From NCBI GenBank assembly GCA_000242815.2, contig AHHB01000014.1:62001-126000 (forward strand): DNA of 64,000 nt, given 5' to 3'. Positions within the stretch are counted from its first letter, which is position 1. Each line of letters opens with the position of its first letter. Below, piece by piece: positions 26,208 through 35,783 of this stretch. The notes under the pieces were generated by a model, which searched no databases, was not told the origin of the DNA, and saw nothing but the letters and a program-made list of their open reading frames with translations. The position numbers and the translations under genes were made by a program. The DNA is from Janthinobacterium lividum PAMC 25724 (GTDB lineage Bacteria > Pseudomonadota > Gammaproteobacteria > Burkholderiales > Burkholderiaceae_D).

Positions 26208-27155
26208 CTACTTGAGCTTGGCGCGCGGGTGCGCCTGGTCATACACGTGCGCCAGGTGCTGGAAATCGAGGGCCGTATAGACCTGGGTCGAGGTGATGCT
26301 GGAATGGCCCAGCATTTCCTGCACGGCGCGCAAGTCACCCGACGATTGCAGCATATGCGAGGCAAACGAGTGGCGCAGCACGTGCGGGTGCACGTTCGCG
26401 GGAATTCCGGTGGCCAGCGCATGCGCCTTCAGGCGCAGCTGCAGCACGCGCGGCGAGATGCGCGTGTTGCGCGTGCTCAAAAACAAGGCAGCGCTGCCAT
26501 CCCTGGCGGGCGGGCGCACGGCCAGCCAGCCGAGCAGCGCGACCAGGGCGGCCTTGCCGACAGGCACCTTGCGCATCTTGCTGCCCTTGCCCGTGACGAC
26601 GACTTCGAAGCTGGCCATGTCTAGCCAGCCCAGCGAGGCGGGCTGGCCATCGCCTGCCTTGCAGTAATGGGTGTCCAGGCTGGTCAGCTCGGACACGCGC
26701 AAGCCGCTCGAATACAGCAGCTCGAACATGGCGCGGTCGCACAGCCGTTCCGGCTCGGCGCTAGCCGGTTGCTGTTGCGCGGGCGCCACGAGGCGCACGG
26801 CATCGTCCACTGAGAGTGCTTTGGGCAAGGTTTTGGCCCGCTTGGGCGCGCGGATGCCGTCGACGGGATTGGCATCGAGTGCCGTTTCACCGCTGAGCCA
26901 GTTGAAAAAGCCCCGCCACGACGATAGCTTGCGGGCGATCGAACGTGGGTCGAGGCCGCCAGCGTGCAGCTTGGCCGTGTAGCGGCGTATTTCGTTGTGC
27001 GCGAGGGCGGTCCAGCGAGTATCACCGCTCAGTTCCAGCAAGGCGCGCAAGTCGCGTCCGTAGGCGTCCAGCGTGTGCGGTGAGAGCTTGCGCTGAGTGG
27101 CCAGCTGCGCCAGGTAGCTGGCCAGCCATTCGACCTTGCTGCGCGCTCCGTCCAC
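26208..27155 (-). CDS. xerC: Tyrosine recombinase XerC
   Basis: A recombinase of about 315 residues resolving chromosome dimers at dif with XerD. The N-terminal SAM-like domain has LSPHTLDAYGRDL. The catalytic set is Arg in YSSGLRVSELTSL, Lys in VTGKGSKMRKVPV, HVLRHSFASHML with His/Arg, and the Tyr nucleophile in STQVYTALDF. GTG 27155 is taken as the start, eight bases after the DUF484 stop; a longer ATG reading (27203) overlaps that gene. DUF484-xerC is a widespread pair, normally behind dapF, which here lies 3 kb away. Confidence 0.93.
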   Translation of the reverse strand: MDGARSKVEWLASYLAQLATQRKLSPHTLDAYGRDLRALLELSGDTRWTALAHNEIRRYTAKLHAGGLDPRSIARKLSSWRGFFNWLSGETALDANPVDGIRAPKRAKTLPKALSVDDAVRLVAPAQQQPASAEPERLCDRAMFELLYSSGLRVSELTSLDTHYCKAGDGQPASLGWLDMASFEVVVTGKGSKMRKVPVGKAALVALLGWLAVRPPARDGSAALFLSTRNTRISPRVLQLRLKAHALATGIPANVHPHVLRHSFASHMLQSSGDLRAVQEMLGHSSITSTQVYTALDFQHLAHVYDQAHPRAKLK

Positions 27156-27162
27156 CGCGTTC

Positions 27163-27828
27163 TCAGGCGCGCAGTGCTGCCAGCGCAGCGCTGGCCGTGG
27201 CACCGATGTGCACCAGGAAGTCCGTGCCCATGCTGTAGGTAAAGCGTTCGCTGTCGGGCGAGCCGAGCACCAGCAAACCGAAGGTGCCTGTGGTGCCGGG
27301 CGCGCGCAGGGCGATCATGACGGTCGATTCGATTTTGTCGGCCTGCAACCAATGCACGGCTTCGAAATCGCGGTTGCTGCCGCAGTATGGCGCTTGCAGG
27401 CTGTTGGCGAACATGCGCACGTCGGCCGTGACATCTTGCGTGAACCAGCCGTTGGCGTGTTCCGGCAGCACTTGCCATAGGCGCAGGCTGACATAGGGCA
27501 CGTCGAAATTGCTTTGCAAGGCATCGACCAGTACGCGCGGCATGGCCGCATCGCTGCGCACTTGCAGCATGGCCTGGTTCCAGCCGTGGAACTTGCTGGC
27601 GATGTCGCCATTTTCCTCAGCCAGACGGCTCAGCTTGGACATGCGCAGTTCCAGCGCCTTGTACTTGTCACGCATCACTTCCATTTGCCGCTCCTGCAGC
27701 GAGATGGTGCGTCCCGTCAGTGGGCTGCTCAGCTTGACCTCACCGAGCAGCGCGGTATGCTCTTCGAAGAAAGTCGGATGCTCGCTCAGGTAATGGGCGA
27801 CGGTGCTGGAATCGAGTGTGGCGGTCAT
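27163..27828 (-). CDS. DUF484 family protein (GAF-like)
   Basis: A 221-residue cytosolic protein. The N-terminal motif VAHYLSEHPTFFEEH is diagnostic of DUF484. A coiled helix (QERQMEVMRDKYKALELRMSKL, shown here only as the region near residues 47-70) leads into a GAF-like domain that ends LLVLGSPDSERFTYSMGTDFL. The biochemical role is unknown; its tight and conserved linkage to xerC suggests a link to recombination or division. It is likely cotranscribed with xerC. Confidence 0.9.
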   Translation of the reverse strand: MTATLDSSTVAHYLSEHPTFFEEHTALLGEVKLSSPLTGRTISLQERQMEVMRDKYKALELRMSKLSRLAEENGDIASKFHGWNQAMLQVRSDAAMPRVLVDALQSNFDVPYVSLRLWQVLPEHANGWFTQDVTADVRMFANSLQAPYCGSNRDFEAVHWLQADKIESTVMIALRAPGTTGTFGLLVLGSPDSERFTYSMGTDFLVHIGATASAALAALRA

Positions 27829-27929
27829 TGATAGTGAGAAGAAAGAAGGATGAACGCTTCATTCTAACCGAGAGTGCGGCGGCATAGGCGCAAAGGGCGC
27901 GGTGCCTGCGCATTTTCGGCGCGCGCATG

Positions 27930-27959
27930 AAAAAAGCGGCATGGTTGCCCATGCCGCCT
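27930..27959 (-). terminator. Rho-independent terminator of the porin gene
   Basis: On the minus strand a 9-bp stem GCGGCATGG / CCATGCCGC with loop GCAA runs into TTTTTT. It lies 47 bases after the porin stop. Confidence 0.85.
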
Positions 27960-28005
27960 TGTCTTCCTGGTCAGCTGTCACCCGCAGACGATGACAGGCC
28001 GGCCA

Positions 28006-29025
28006 TTAGAAGTTGTGATGTACGCCCAGACCGATGTAGGTCTTCGAAACTGCGTCCTTGCGGTTCGAGATGTCTGCGTACAGGTAAGTGCGCTTCGACA
28101 GGTTGTAGTCGTAGCCCAGCGATGCTTGCTTGGTCTTGGTGACGCCATCCGGCGTTTTTTGACCGTAGCCAGCGCGGATCTTGCCTGGGCCGACATCATA
28201 GTTGGCGCCAACCAGCCATGCCTTGGTGTCGGTATTGATGATCTTGAACTTGCTGTCATCCTGGTGCTGGTACGACGCCATCAGTTTCAGTTCCGTCACT
28301 GGATTGAACGATGCGGCGACCGACCACAGTTTCGCTTCCAGCGCATTACGCTCGTAGGCGGCCATGGCGGCGAATTGTGCGTTGTTGTACGTGGCCGAAA
28401 TCGAGTACGGGCTCACCTCTGGCGTTGCATTGAGCGGTACGGGGCGGTTGCCTGCCGTGGCAACGACGGCAGCGTTGTTGTTGGCTTCCTTGGCGGCGAC
28501 AGTGGCGTTGATCTGGAAGCCGCTAAATACTGGCGAGTTGTAGAACACGGCATTCGAGAAGCGGTTACGCGAATTGCCCGTCGCGCTCAGTGGATCGCTG
28601 CTGTAGGCGGCTACTGTGATGTCGGTTTGGAAGCCGGCAGTCGTCGGCATGCCCGACCATGGTTCGAACGCGGTGCTCGCTTCCTGGAACGCGGTCAGGC
28701 CACGGCCCAGGCGTACGGTACCGAAGTCGCCTTGCAGGCCAACGCGGCTTTGACCCTGGAACAGGGGACGCGCGTTGCTTTCCAGCGTGCCCGTATCGGC
28801 TTCATAGCGAATTTCCAGTTGGAAAATGGCTTTCAAGCCATTGCCCAGATCTTCCGAGCCCTTGAAACCCAGTTTGTTATTGTCGCGCTTGGTGACTTTG
28901 GTGGTTTCACCAGTCAATTTGCCCAGGCCAGCATCGATCGTGCCGTAGATTTGGACGGACGACTGCGCTTGTGCGGTTGCGGCAAAGGCGCCGAAGAGTG
29001 CGAGGGCAACGAGTGATTTTTTCAT
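28006..29025 (-). CDS. General outer-membrane porin (betaproteobacterial type)
   Basis: A 339-residue porin. A signal peptide (residues 1-20, ending AQAQ) precedes SSVQIYGTIDAGLG, the hallmark first strand of Gram-negative porin_4 proteins. A conserved KLGFKGSEDLGNGLKAIFQLE segment follows, then LQGDFGTVRLGRGLTAF. The C-terminus GLGVHHNF ends in Phe as Bam recognition requires. Trimeric channels of this type admit small hydrophilic solutes. It is monocistronic with its own terminator. Substrate preference cannot be read. Confidence 0.95.
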   Translation of the reverse strand: MKKSLVALALFGAFAATAQAQSSVQIYGTIDAGLGKLTGETTKVTKRDNNKLGFKGSEDLGNGLKAIFQLEIRYEADTGTLESNARPLFQGQSRVGLQGDFGTVRLGRGLTAFQEASTAFEPWSGMPTTAGFQTDITVAAYSSDPLSATGNSRNRFSNAVFYNSPVFSGFQINATVAAKEANNNAAVVATAGNRPVPLNATPEVSPYSISATYNNAQFAAMAAYERNALEAKLWSVAASFNPVTELKLMASYQHQDDSKFKIINTDTKAWLVGANYDVGPGKIRAGYGQKTPDGVTKTKQASLGYDYNLSKRTYLYADISNRKDAVSKTYIGLGVHHNF

Positions 29026-29440
29026 GTTTTATTCCCTATTAAAAGTGAGTTTCGTCCGAGATCCGAGCAGATCGACATGCGCAGACTGTTACGTTTGGAT
29101 GAATGAACCTTAGTTCTTCGGCGCGCAAGACGTGCGGTATTGGTCAAATATGCGTGAAAAGATTGGTGAAAAGCGTCATATATCGATGGCCCTGTTGTAT
29201 TTTTGTAACGCCCGGTTTTTGTCTATTTTGCGCTCATGGCCAGCATTCTCCCCTCGTCACGGTGGCTGCGCCTTGCCATATTGGCGTGTTCTGGCTGGGA
29301 CATTGTTGCGTTGAATCAAGTTCTTGAGCCGGCTTAGGCGGATTTATGACACAAGGACGTTACACTAAGAGACGGCCTGCACTGATGGGCCCGGGGACGA
29401 CATACTATTTTTAGAATCATTGACTCAATATCGAGAATCG
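29026..29440. other. 415-base divergent intergenic region
   Basis: It carries the promoters of the leftward porin gene and rightward SEL1 gene. It is AT-richer than its surroundings, with short runs around 29150-29220. No coding frame, obvious dyad or confident -35/-10 pair was found. Confidence 0.5.
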
Positions 29441-30939
29441 ATGGCAAATCGTGAAACATTAGGATTGATCAAGGGCGCACGTGCCGGCGATGTCGCTTGC
29501 CAGTTGGCGCTGGGAAGGGTGTATCTGTTCGGACAAGGTGTGCCGCAGAGCTTGCCGACCGCCGTGCACTGGCTGGCGCGGGCGGCCCAGGAGGATAGCC
29601 AGGAAGCATGCTTGCTGATTGGCGCGCACGTGCCGTTCGAAGTGGCGCAAGCGGCAGCCAGGACGCTGATTCCATATTACGCTCAGGCGTTCGATGCTGG
29701 TCTGGTGCAGGCGGGCCTGGTGCTGGCGCAACTGGTGCTGGGCAACCCTGCCGGCAATTGTGAAGCCTTGCGTGCCAAGGCGCGCGGGGCGCTGGACGCC
29801 GCCGTGCATGCTGGCTTGCCCGATGCGCAATGGTTGTTATCCATGCAAGAAAAATCGTCCTCAGCCTCCATGCAGCATACCGGCATCGCTGGCGAGCATG
29901 CGCTTGATCGCGACACGCCGCTGTACGCCTGGCTGGAGCAGGCCTGGAACCAGGGTAACCAGGCCGGCTTCCTGTCACAAGGCTTGCCGCTGGCGCGCGA
30001 GCTGTTGCAGCGCCAGGCGGCCGGGGCGCGTGCCACCACCCTCGACGCGCAGCAGGTGCTGTTGCTATCGCGTTGCGCCCAGGCATTGGCGCCAGGCGGC
30101 GATGCCGAGGGTTGGCAATGCTGCGAGCTGGCCGCGCATGGCGGCGACCGCACGGCGCAGCTAGAGTTGGGACTCGGCTATGCGCGCATGGATGCGCATG
30201 GCCGGCGGCTGGCCACGCGCAATGGCGCGGCCAATTTTAAGCGGGCCGTGCGCTGGCTGACGCAGGCTGGCGAGCAGGGCCTGGCCGAAGCCTGGTTCGT
30301 GCTCTCGCGCATCTATACAAAACCGGAGTTTTCTCAGCGCATGTGCTCGAAGCCCATTGCTGCCTGGAGCGTGCCGCCGACCTCGGGCACGGCCCGGCCC
30401 AGCTCGAGTGCGGCATGCATGCCTGGCGCAATCGCCGCGACGGCGTTAACAATGATGTGCGTGCCGCTTATTGGCTGCTGCAGGCGCAAGCGCAAGGCAG
30501 CAATGAAGCGGAGGCGGCGCTGGCGAAGATCGCGCCGCGCGGCCAGCCCGGCGACTGGGGGCAGTGCGCCGCTCTGCACGCCGATGGACACCTGCGCCAG
30601 CTGGACCAGGGCCACCCTTTGCTGGCGGCGCGGCTGGCGCTGGCGCGCTGCTTCCATTTATCGCGTGCCGAGGCGCTGCTGCTCGATCTGCATGCGGCTG
30701 ACCAGGGGCATTGCCTGCTGATCGATATCAGTGCCACGCATGGGCGTGGCAAGCGGCGCCTGGCGTTGATCCGCACGGCGCAAGAGCGCCAGTTGCTCGA
30801 CCAGGTGATGCGCCTGTTCGAGCGCGTCGATTGCGGCGTGACGGGGCCGGAAGGCAATTACCGGCAGCGCCTGTACCGCTTGAAGTGCTATCTGGCCGAA
30901 CTCGGTGTCGCGCAGGAGCAGCAATTCCTGGCGGCATGA
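29441..30939 (+). pseudogene. SEL1-repeat protein, interrupted by a one-base deletion
   Basis: The first part (29441 to about 30340) encodes SEL1/TPR-like helices such as ACQLALGRVYLFGQGVPQ, AEGWQCCELAAHGGDR and LAEAWFVLSRIYTKPEFSQR. The sequence continues in another frame as HVLEAHCCLERAADLGHGPAQLECG and runs to a normal stop at 30939. Restoring one base near 30340 (CGCCATGTG instead of CGCATGTG) joins the two into a continuous 499-residue protein. SEL1 repeats mediate protein contacts; the role here is unknown. The defect may be a sequencing error or a real mutation. ATG 29441 is preferred over the TTG 21 bases earlier. Confidence 0.8.
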
Positions 30940-30962
30940 TCGGTTGCGGCTTGGCGCTTTGA

Positions 30963-31826
30963 TTACAGCTCGATCGTGCCGTCGAATACGGTCACGGCCG
31001 GGCCCGTCATCAGGACCGGCTGACCCGGACCTTGCCAGGCGATCGACAGTTCGCCGCCGCGCGCGCTGATGCGCACCGGGGAATCGAGCAGGCCGCGCAT
31101 GATGCCGGCCACGGCAGCGGCGCAGGCGCCCGTGCCGCAAGCGAGCGTTTCGCCCGCGCCCCGCTCATACACGCGCAGTTTCACGTGATGGCGCCCGATC
31201 ACTTGCATGTAGCCGGCGTTGACCCTGCGGGGAAAGCGTGGATGGTGCTCGATGCGCGGGCCCGATTGTTCCAGGTCTTGCGCGTCGACATCGTCGACCA
31301 CGTGCACGGCATGCGGGTTGCCCATCGACACGACAGATACCAGCACGGGGGCACTCTGGCCCGGCAGCGCCAGGTCTAGCGGCCACACCGTGTCTTCGCC
31401 CTCGGCCACGCCATCGAGGCCGTCGGCATCGAACGGCACCAGCTTTGGCTCCAGTACGGGCGCGCCCATGTCGACCGTGATGCTGCCATCGGGCTCCAGG
31501 CGTGGCGCAATGATGCCGGCCATGGTTTCCACGCGGATGCTGGTCTTGCTGGACAGCCCCTTTTCGCTGACGAACTTGACGAAGGCGCGCGCGCCATTGC
31601 CGCATTGTTCGACTTCGCCGCCATCGTTGTTATAGATGCGATAGCGGAAGTCGCAGTCGGCCAGGCGCGGCTTTTCTACCACCAGGATCTGGTCGGCGCC
31701 GATGCCGAAACGGCGGTCGGCCAGGCGCTGCCATTGGGCCGGCGTAAAGTCGATATCTTGATTGATGGCATCGATGACGATGAAGTCATTGCCGGCGCCA
31801 TGCATCTTGGTAAAGTGGAGTTTCAT
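30963..31826 (-). CDS. dapF: Diaminopimelate epimerase
   Basis: A 287-residue enzyme converting LL- to meso-diaminopimelate for lysine and peptidoglycan. The N-terminus [19 protein letters not shown] is canonical. The two catalytic cysteines are in QCGNGARAF (about residue 76) and ACGTGACA (about residue 227). Both half-domains are complete. The longer reading with MIRQN was rejected. It is separated by 20 bases from the acyltransferase pair upstream on the same strand, so the three may form one transcript. Confidence 0.97.
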   Translation of the reverse strand: MKLHFTKMHGAGNDFIVIDAINQDIDFTPAQWQRLADRRFGIGADQILVVEKPRLADCDFRYRIYNNDGGEVEQCGNGARAFVKFVSEKGLSSKTSIRVETMAGIIAPRLEPDGSITVDMGAPVLEPKLVPFDADGLDGVAEGEDTVWPLDLALPGQSAPVLVSVVSMGNPHAVHVVDDVDAQDLEQSGPRIEHHPRFPRRVNAGYMQVIGRHHVKLRVYERGAGETLACGTGACAAAVAGIMRGLLDSPVRISARGGELSIAWQGPGQPVLMTGPAVTVFDGTIEL

Positions 31827-31846
31827 GTTTTGCCGTATCACTTGTG

Positions 31847-32731
31847 CTAGTTATGCTGGTTATGCTGGTCATATAACGACGCCTCGCCTGCCGGACGCGT
31901 CTTGAAGCGTTTATGCGTCCAGAAATATTCGGCCGGCGCTTCGCGCACGCGTTCTTCGATGAATGCGTTCATGCGGCGCGTGGCGGCCGTGATGTCGTCG
32001 CCCGGATAATCATCCCAGGCCGGGTAATAGGTCACTTTCCAGCCCTGGTAATTGGGCAGGAAGGTGGCGATGACGGGAATCACCTGCGCCTTGGCGGCCA
32101 GCGCCAGGCGCGCCGTGGCCGTCAGGGTGGCGGCGGGCACGCCGAAGAAGGGCACGAATTCGGCATCCTTTTCGCCGAAATCCATATCCGGCAGCATGAA
32201 ATACGGCAAGCCGTCGCGCAGCGCGCGCAGAATCGTCTTGATGCCGTCCTGGCGCGTAAACAGCTTCGGTGGCTTGAAGCGCGAACGGCCGTTGCGCAAG
32301 GCTTGGTCGAAGGCGGCGTTCTTTTGCTGCACATACATGGACGAGGCGGAAATTTGCATGGCCGTGGCGGCGCCGGCCACGTCGAGGCAGACGAAGTGCG
32401 GACACAGCAAGATGGTCGGCTTGGCCGCGATCTGCTGGCCCGGGAAGGCAGGCACCTTTTTGATCAGGCGGTTCAGGCGCGCTTCCGACGACCACCACAG
32501 GATGCTGCGCTCCCACACGCTGCGCGAATAGCTTTGAAAATGCTGGCGCGCCAGGGTCACGCGTTGCTTTTCCGTCAATTCTGGCATGCACAGGCGCAGA
32601 TTTGTCAGGGCAATCTTGCGCCGCTTGGGCATGACGATGAATAGCATGCTGCCGACGGCTACGCCGAAGCGGCCGAGGATGGGCAGGGGCAGCCAGTGCA
32701 GCAGCCACATGAAGCCGATCAGCAGCCTCAT
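31847..32731 (-). CDS. Lipid A biosynthesis acyltransferase (LpxL/HtrB family), copy 1
   Basis: A 294-residue membrane-associated acyltransferase adding a secondary acyl chain to Kdo2-lipid IVA. It has an N-terminal hydrophobic segment ([21 protein letters not shown]), catalytic HFVCLD (HX4D, about residue 128), and the C-terminal [15 protein letters not shown] seen in LpxL/LpxM. The start ATG overlaps the stop of the upstream acyltransferase gene (ATGA). Which acyl chain or position it uses cannot be read. Confidence 0.9.
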   Translation of the reverse strand: MRLLIGFMWLLHWLPLPILGRFGVAVGSMLFIVMPKRRKIALTNLRLCMPELTEKQRVTLARQHFQSYSRSVWERSILWWSSEARLNRLIKKVPAFPGQQIAAKPTILLCPHFVCLDVAGAATAMQISASSMYVQQKNAAFDQALRNGRSRFKPPKLFTRQDGIKTILRALRDGLPYFMLPDMDFGEKDAEFVPFFGVPAATLTATARLALAAKAQVIPVIATFLPNYQGWKVTYYPAWDDYPGDDITAATRRMNAFIEERVREAPAEYFWTHKRFKTRPAGEASLYDQHNQHN

Positions 32732-33597
32732 GCCTGCTCCTTGGCGGCAGTCGGCGTCGCGGGCGTGGGCGGTGGCGCGCCGCGCGGCACCTTGTAGCGG
32801 TTGTAGCTCCACAGGTATTGCGCGGGGCTGCGGGCGATCAATTGTTCCATCGCCATATTGATGCTGCGCGCCTGTTCGGCCGAGTTACCGTCGAGCGACA
32901 CGGTGAAGGGCACGAAATGCACGACATAGCCGCGTCCCCCGGGCAGGCGTTCGGCGTAGGTGATGATGACTTCGGCGCCGCCCATCTGCGCCAGCTTGGC
33001 CGGCAGGGTCATGGTATAGGCCGGGCGGCCGAAGAAATCGGCCCACACGCCTTCGCCTTCTTGCGGTACCTGGTCGGGCAGCAGGCCGATGGGCTGGCCT
33101 TTTTTGAGGCATTTGGCAAAGATGCGCACGCCCGACATATTGGCCGGCGCCAGCATCAGGTTTTTGCGCGCGCGGGCACCTTCAATCAGCGGTTTCAGGG
33201 CGGCGCGCTTGGGCGGGCGGTACATCACGGTGAGCGGCGTGCGCAGGGCGATTTGCTGCGCGACGATTTCAAAGCAGCCCAGGTGCGGCGTCAGGAAGAC
33301 GATGCCGCGGCCGTGCTGTAGCGCTTTTTCTACCAGTTCCCAGTTTTTCACGCTGGCATGGCGCGCCACGCGCTCGGCTGGGGCGCACCAGATGAAGGGC
33401 AATTCCAGCACACTCTTGCCCGCTTCGGCCACGGCCGTGTGCAAGTGTTGCGAAAACCCCGCACCCTGCATGTTTTCGCGCATGCGGCGCCGGTAGGACG
33501 GGGAAATGGCGTAAATCACCCAGCCGAGAGCAGCGCCCAGGCCATGCAGGACGGGCAGGGGAAAGAGGGATAAGAAGCGGAAAATTGGGACTAACAT
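32728..33597 (-). CDS. Lipid A biosynthesis acyltransferase (LpxL/HtrB family), copy 2
   Basis: A 289-residue paralogue of the downstream gene. An N-terminal hydrophobic segment is followed by catalytic HLGCFE (HX4E variant), the GVRIFAKCLKKGQPIGLLPDQ segment with PQEGEGVWADFFG, and SPAQYLWSYNRYKVPRG near the C-terminus. The Glu in place of Asp at the end of the HX4 motif is allowed in the family. ATG 33597 is preferred over an upstream TTG because the membrane helix begins there. The tandem pair probably installs the two secondary acyl chains of lipid A. Confidence 0.9.
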   Translation of the reverse strand: MLVPIFRFLSLFPLPVLHGLGAALGWVIYAISPSYRRRMRENMQGAGFSQHLHTAVAEAGKSVLELPFIWCAPAERVARHASVKNWELVEKALQHGRGIVFLTPHLGCFEIVAQQIALRTPLTVMYRPPKRAALKPLIEGARARKNLMLAPANMSGVRIFAKCLKKGQPIGLLPDQVPQEGEGVWADFFGRPAYTMTLPAKLAQMGGAEVIITYAERLPGGRGYVVHFVPFTVSLDGNSAEQARSINMAMEQLIARSPAQYLWSYNRYKVPRGAPPPTPATPTAAKEQA

Positions 33598-33671
33598 GAA
33601 TAAGCTGTTTCCAAGAATGACGTGTTGCTGTGCCAAATTTTTTAAGAAGCGTAAAATACCACGTATGTAGT

Positions 33672-33752
33672 AACCGCTGAGTTAATAGACAACTTGCGAA
33701 GCGGAATATAAGTATCGCTAAAGCGTCGCAGGCAAAATCCTCTTTACTGCGA
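33672..33752 (+). ncRNA. Candidate SAM-II-like riboswitch upstream of metK
   Basis: A compact element 32-110 bases before metK. A five-pair stem CCGCT/AGCGG (33674-33678 and 33700-33704) closes a loop containing GAGTTAAT and CTTGCGA. It is followed by TATAAGT and the 3' strand TCGCTAAAG, whose TCGC can pair with loop GCGA as a pseudoknot. This layout and the GCTAAAG end resemble SAM-II (metA motif). A separate 7-bp hairpin (GTCGCAG...CTGCGAC, 33724-33752) follows and could be the expression platform. Similarity is by eye; GAGTTAA replaces the usual GATTTAA. Confidence 0.5.
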
Positions 33753-33784
33753 CAGAACATTCACACAGTAACCAGGAGCTTGCA

Positions 33785-34951
33785 ATGTCAAACGACTATC
33801 TCTTCACTTCCGAATCCGTCTCCGAAGGTCATCCTGACAAGGTTGCCGATCAAATTTCCGACGCCATCCTCGACGCCATCCTGGCCCAGGATCCGAGCGC
33901 CCGCGTGGCTGCCGAAACCCTGTGCAACACCGGCTTGGTGGTGCTGGCTGGCGAGATTACCACGCACGCCAATGTCGATTATATTCAAGTTGCGCGCGAA
34001 ACCATCAAACGCATCGGCTACGACAATACCGAATACGGTATCGACTACAAGGGTTGCGCCGTGCTGGTGGCCTATGACAAGCAGTCGCCCGACATCGCGC
34101 AAGGCGTCGATGAAGGTGCAGGAATCGACCTGGATCAAGGCGCTGGCGATCAGGGCTTGATGTTCGGCTACGCCTGCGATGAAACGGCCGAGCTGATGCC
34201 TGCCGCCATCCATTACGCACACCGCCTGGTCGAGCGCCAGTCGCAGCTGCGCAAGGATGGCCGTTTGCCATGGCTGCGTCCAGATGCCAAATCGCAAGTA
34301 ACCCTGCGCTATGTCGATGGCCGCCCCGTTGGCGTGGATACGGTCGTGCTGTCGACCCAGCATGCACCGGAAATGACGCACAAGCAGATCGAAGAAGCCG
34401 TCATCGAAGAAATTATCAAGCCCATCCTGCCGCGCGAGTGGTTGACGGAGACGAAATTCCTGGTCAACCCGACGGGCCGTTTCGTCATCGGCGGTCCGCA
34501 AGGCGATTGCGGCTTGACCGGGCGCAAGATCATCGTCGATACCTACGGTGGCGCAGCCCCGCACGGCGGCGGCGCGTTCTCGGGCAAGGATCCATCGAAA
34601 GTCGACCGTTCGGCAGCGTATGCGGCCCGCTACGTGGCGAAAAACATCGTCGCCGCCGGCCTGGCGCGTCAATGCCAGGTGCAGGTCAGCTATGCCATCG
34701 GCGTGGCCAAGCCGATCAACATCACCGTCTACACGGAAGGCACGGGCGTGATCCCTGACGCGGAAATCGCCAAGCTGGTGCTGGCCCACTTCGACCTGCG
34801 TCCAAAAGGCATCGTGCAAATGCTCGACCTGCTGCGCCCGATTTACCAGAAGAGCGCCGCCTACGGCCACTTCGGCCGCGAAGAGCCGGAATTCACGTGG
34901 GAGCGCACCGACAAGGTGGCCCTGCTGCGCGACGCAGCCGGCTTGAAATAA
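33785..34951 (+). CDS. metK: S-adenosylmethionine synthetase
   Basis: A 388-residue enzyme making SAM from methionine and ATP. The N-terminus [20 protein letters not shown], the [12 protein letters not shown] nucleotide loop and the [20 protein letters not shown]-loop-like motif are all present. The family's usual length is 384-400. CCAGGAG precedes the ATG by five bases. A strong terminator follows, so it is probably monocistronic. A leader resembling a SAM-sensing element fits feedback by its own product. Confidence 0.97.
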   Translation: MSNDYLFTSESVSEGHPDKVADQISDAILDAILAQDPSARVAAETLCNTGLVVLAGEITTHANVDYIQVARETIKRIGYDNTEYGIDYKGCAVLVAYDKQSPDIAQGVDEGAGIDLDQGAGDQGLMFGYACDETAELMPAAIHYAHRLVERQSQLRKDGRLPWLRPDAKSQVTLRYVDGRPVGVDTVVLSTQHAPEMTHKQIEEAVIEEIIKPILPREWLTETKFLVNPTGRFVIGGPQGDCGLTGRKIIVDTYGGAAPHGGGAFSGKDPSKVDRSAAYAARYVAKNIVAAGLARQCQVQVSYAIGVAKPINITVYTEGTGVIPDAEIAKLVLAHFDLRPKGIVQMLDLLRPIYQKSAAYGHFGREEPEFTWERTDKVALLRDAAGLK

Positions 34952-34971
34952 GCTAGTCCGCTTGCAACAAC

Positions 34972-35006
34972 AGCGCCCCAGCCCCCGGCTGCGGGCGCTT
35001 TTTTTT
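34972..35006 (+). terminator. Rho-independent terminator of metK
   Basis: A 7-bp stem AGCGCCC / GGGCGCT with a G/C-rich loop, then an eight-T run. Confidence 0.88.
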
Positions 35007-35094
35007 AGGCGCGTGCCTGTGGCGGTGTTTGCTGCACTACGCTGCCTGGGCGATACGTTACAGTTGGTAGTCAATAAATTAATTGGAGAGTTCC

Positions 35095-35607
35095 ATGACT
35101 TGCTTGCGCGCATGTTCGTTGTTGCTGGTTCTGGCCGCTACATTGGGCCTGTCCGTTGTCGTGGCGGCGCCCGCCACGTTGACGCTGGGGCAATGGCTGG
35201 ACAAGGCCGAGGCGGGCGATGGTCATGCCGTGCTGATCCTGGCAGCGGCCGGCAAATTTGTTTTCCCCGATGGCTCGCTGGCAACGCCGCTGCAGATCCG
35301 ACCCGAACTGACCGAATTGATGGGGCAAATGTCGGCACGCCAGGCCTTGCATGTGCTCACCGTCTATGCGGACAGTGGTTTTCTCGCCACAGATCGTGAT
35401 GCCTGGCGCGCCAATATCAAGCCCGATCCCGTGATCACCTGCAAGTGGGCCATGCGCGCCGCGAACTACCCGACCGACGGCAGCTTGGCCGATAAAGAGC
35501 TGCTGTCCGTCCTGCGCACCCTGGCCGAGGAAATGGCGCAGCGCCTGGATGCCGACGAGCGCGCCATCTGCCTCACCGAGGGCAAGAACTGGCCGCGGCA
35601 ACCCTAG
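35095..35607 (+). CDS. Secreted hypothetical protein
   Basis: A 170-residue protein with a signal peptide (hydrophobic LLLVLAATLGLSVVV, likely cleavage near AAPA). The mature part is mostly helical with LTLGQWLDKAEAGDGHAVLI and a C-terminal region with two cysteines, near VITCKWA and AICLTEG. The GDGHA and size suggest a degenerate SEL1/TPR-like helix bundle, but I do not recognise the family. GGAGAG precedes the ATG. It stands alone between metK and the SAH riboswitch. Confidence 0.7.
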   Translation: MTCLRACSLLLVLAATLGLSVVVAAPATLTLGQWLDKAEAGDGHAVLILAAAGKFVFPDGSLATPLQIRPELTELMGQMSARQALHVLTVYADSGFLATDRDAWRANIKPDPVITCKWAMRAANYPTDGSLADKELLSVLRTLAEEMAQRLDADERAICLTEGKNWPRQP

Positions 35608-35659
35608 GGCGCCAGTGCGCATCGCGGGCCTGCCAGGCGACCGATTTACTTGACTAGTG

Positions 35660-35689
35660 GTTGCCGTTGGCGCGTGGCCAATGTTATGA
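35660..35689 (+). promoter_or_regulatory. Probable promoter of the ahcY transcript
   Basis: TTGCCG, 18 bases, TATGAT. The expected start of transcription (about 35696) falls directly at the first base of the SAH riboswitch. Confidence 0.6.
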
Positions 35690-35695
35690 TAGTGC

Positions 35696-35757
35696 GTCCG
35701 AGGAGCGTTGCGACGAAGAAATTCGCCAGGCTCGGAATATGGAACTGCGCTCACGTA
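35696..35757 (+). ncRNA. SAH riboswitch
   Basis: The leader reads TCCGAGGAGCG...CCAGGCTCGGA...GCGCTCAC, the conserved skeleton of the S-adenosylhomocysteine riboswitch. P1 is TCCGAG/CTCGGA (35697-35702 with 35731-35736). The GAGCG just after P1 can pair with CGCTC (35749-35753) to make the family's pseudoknot. SAH riboswitches are known to switch on ahcY and related genes when SAH builds up, and ahcY follows 27 bases later with AAAGGAGGG as its ribosome-binding site. Confidence 0.93.
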
Positions 35758-35783
35758 CTTTTTTCAACTGAAAGGAGGGCGTG

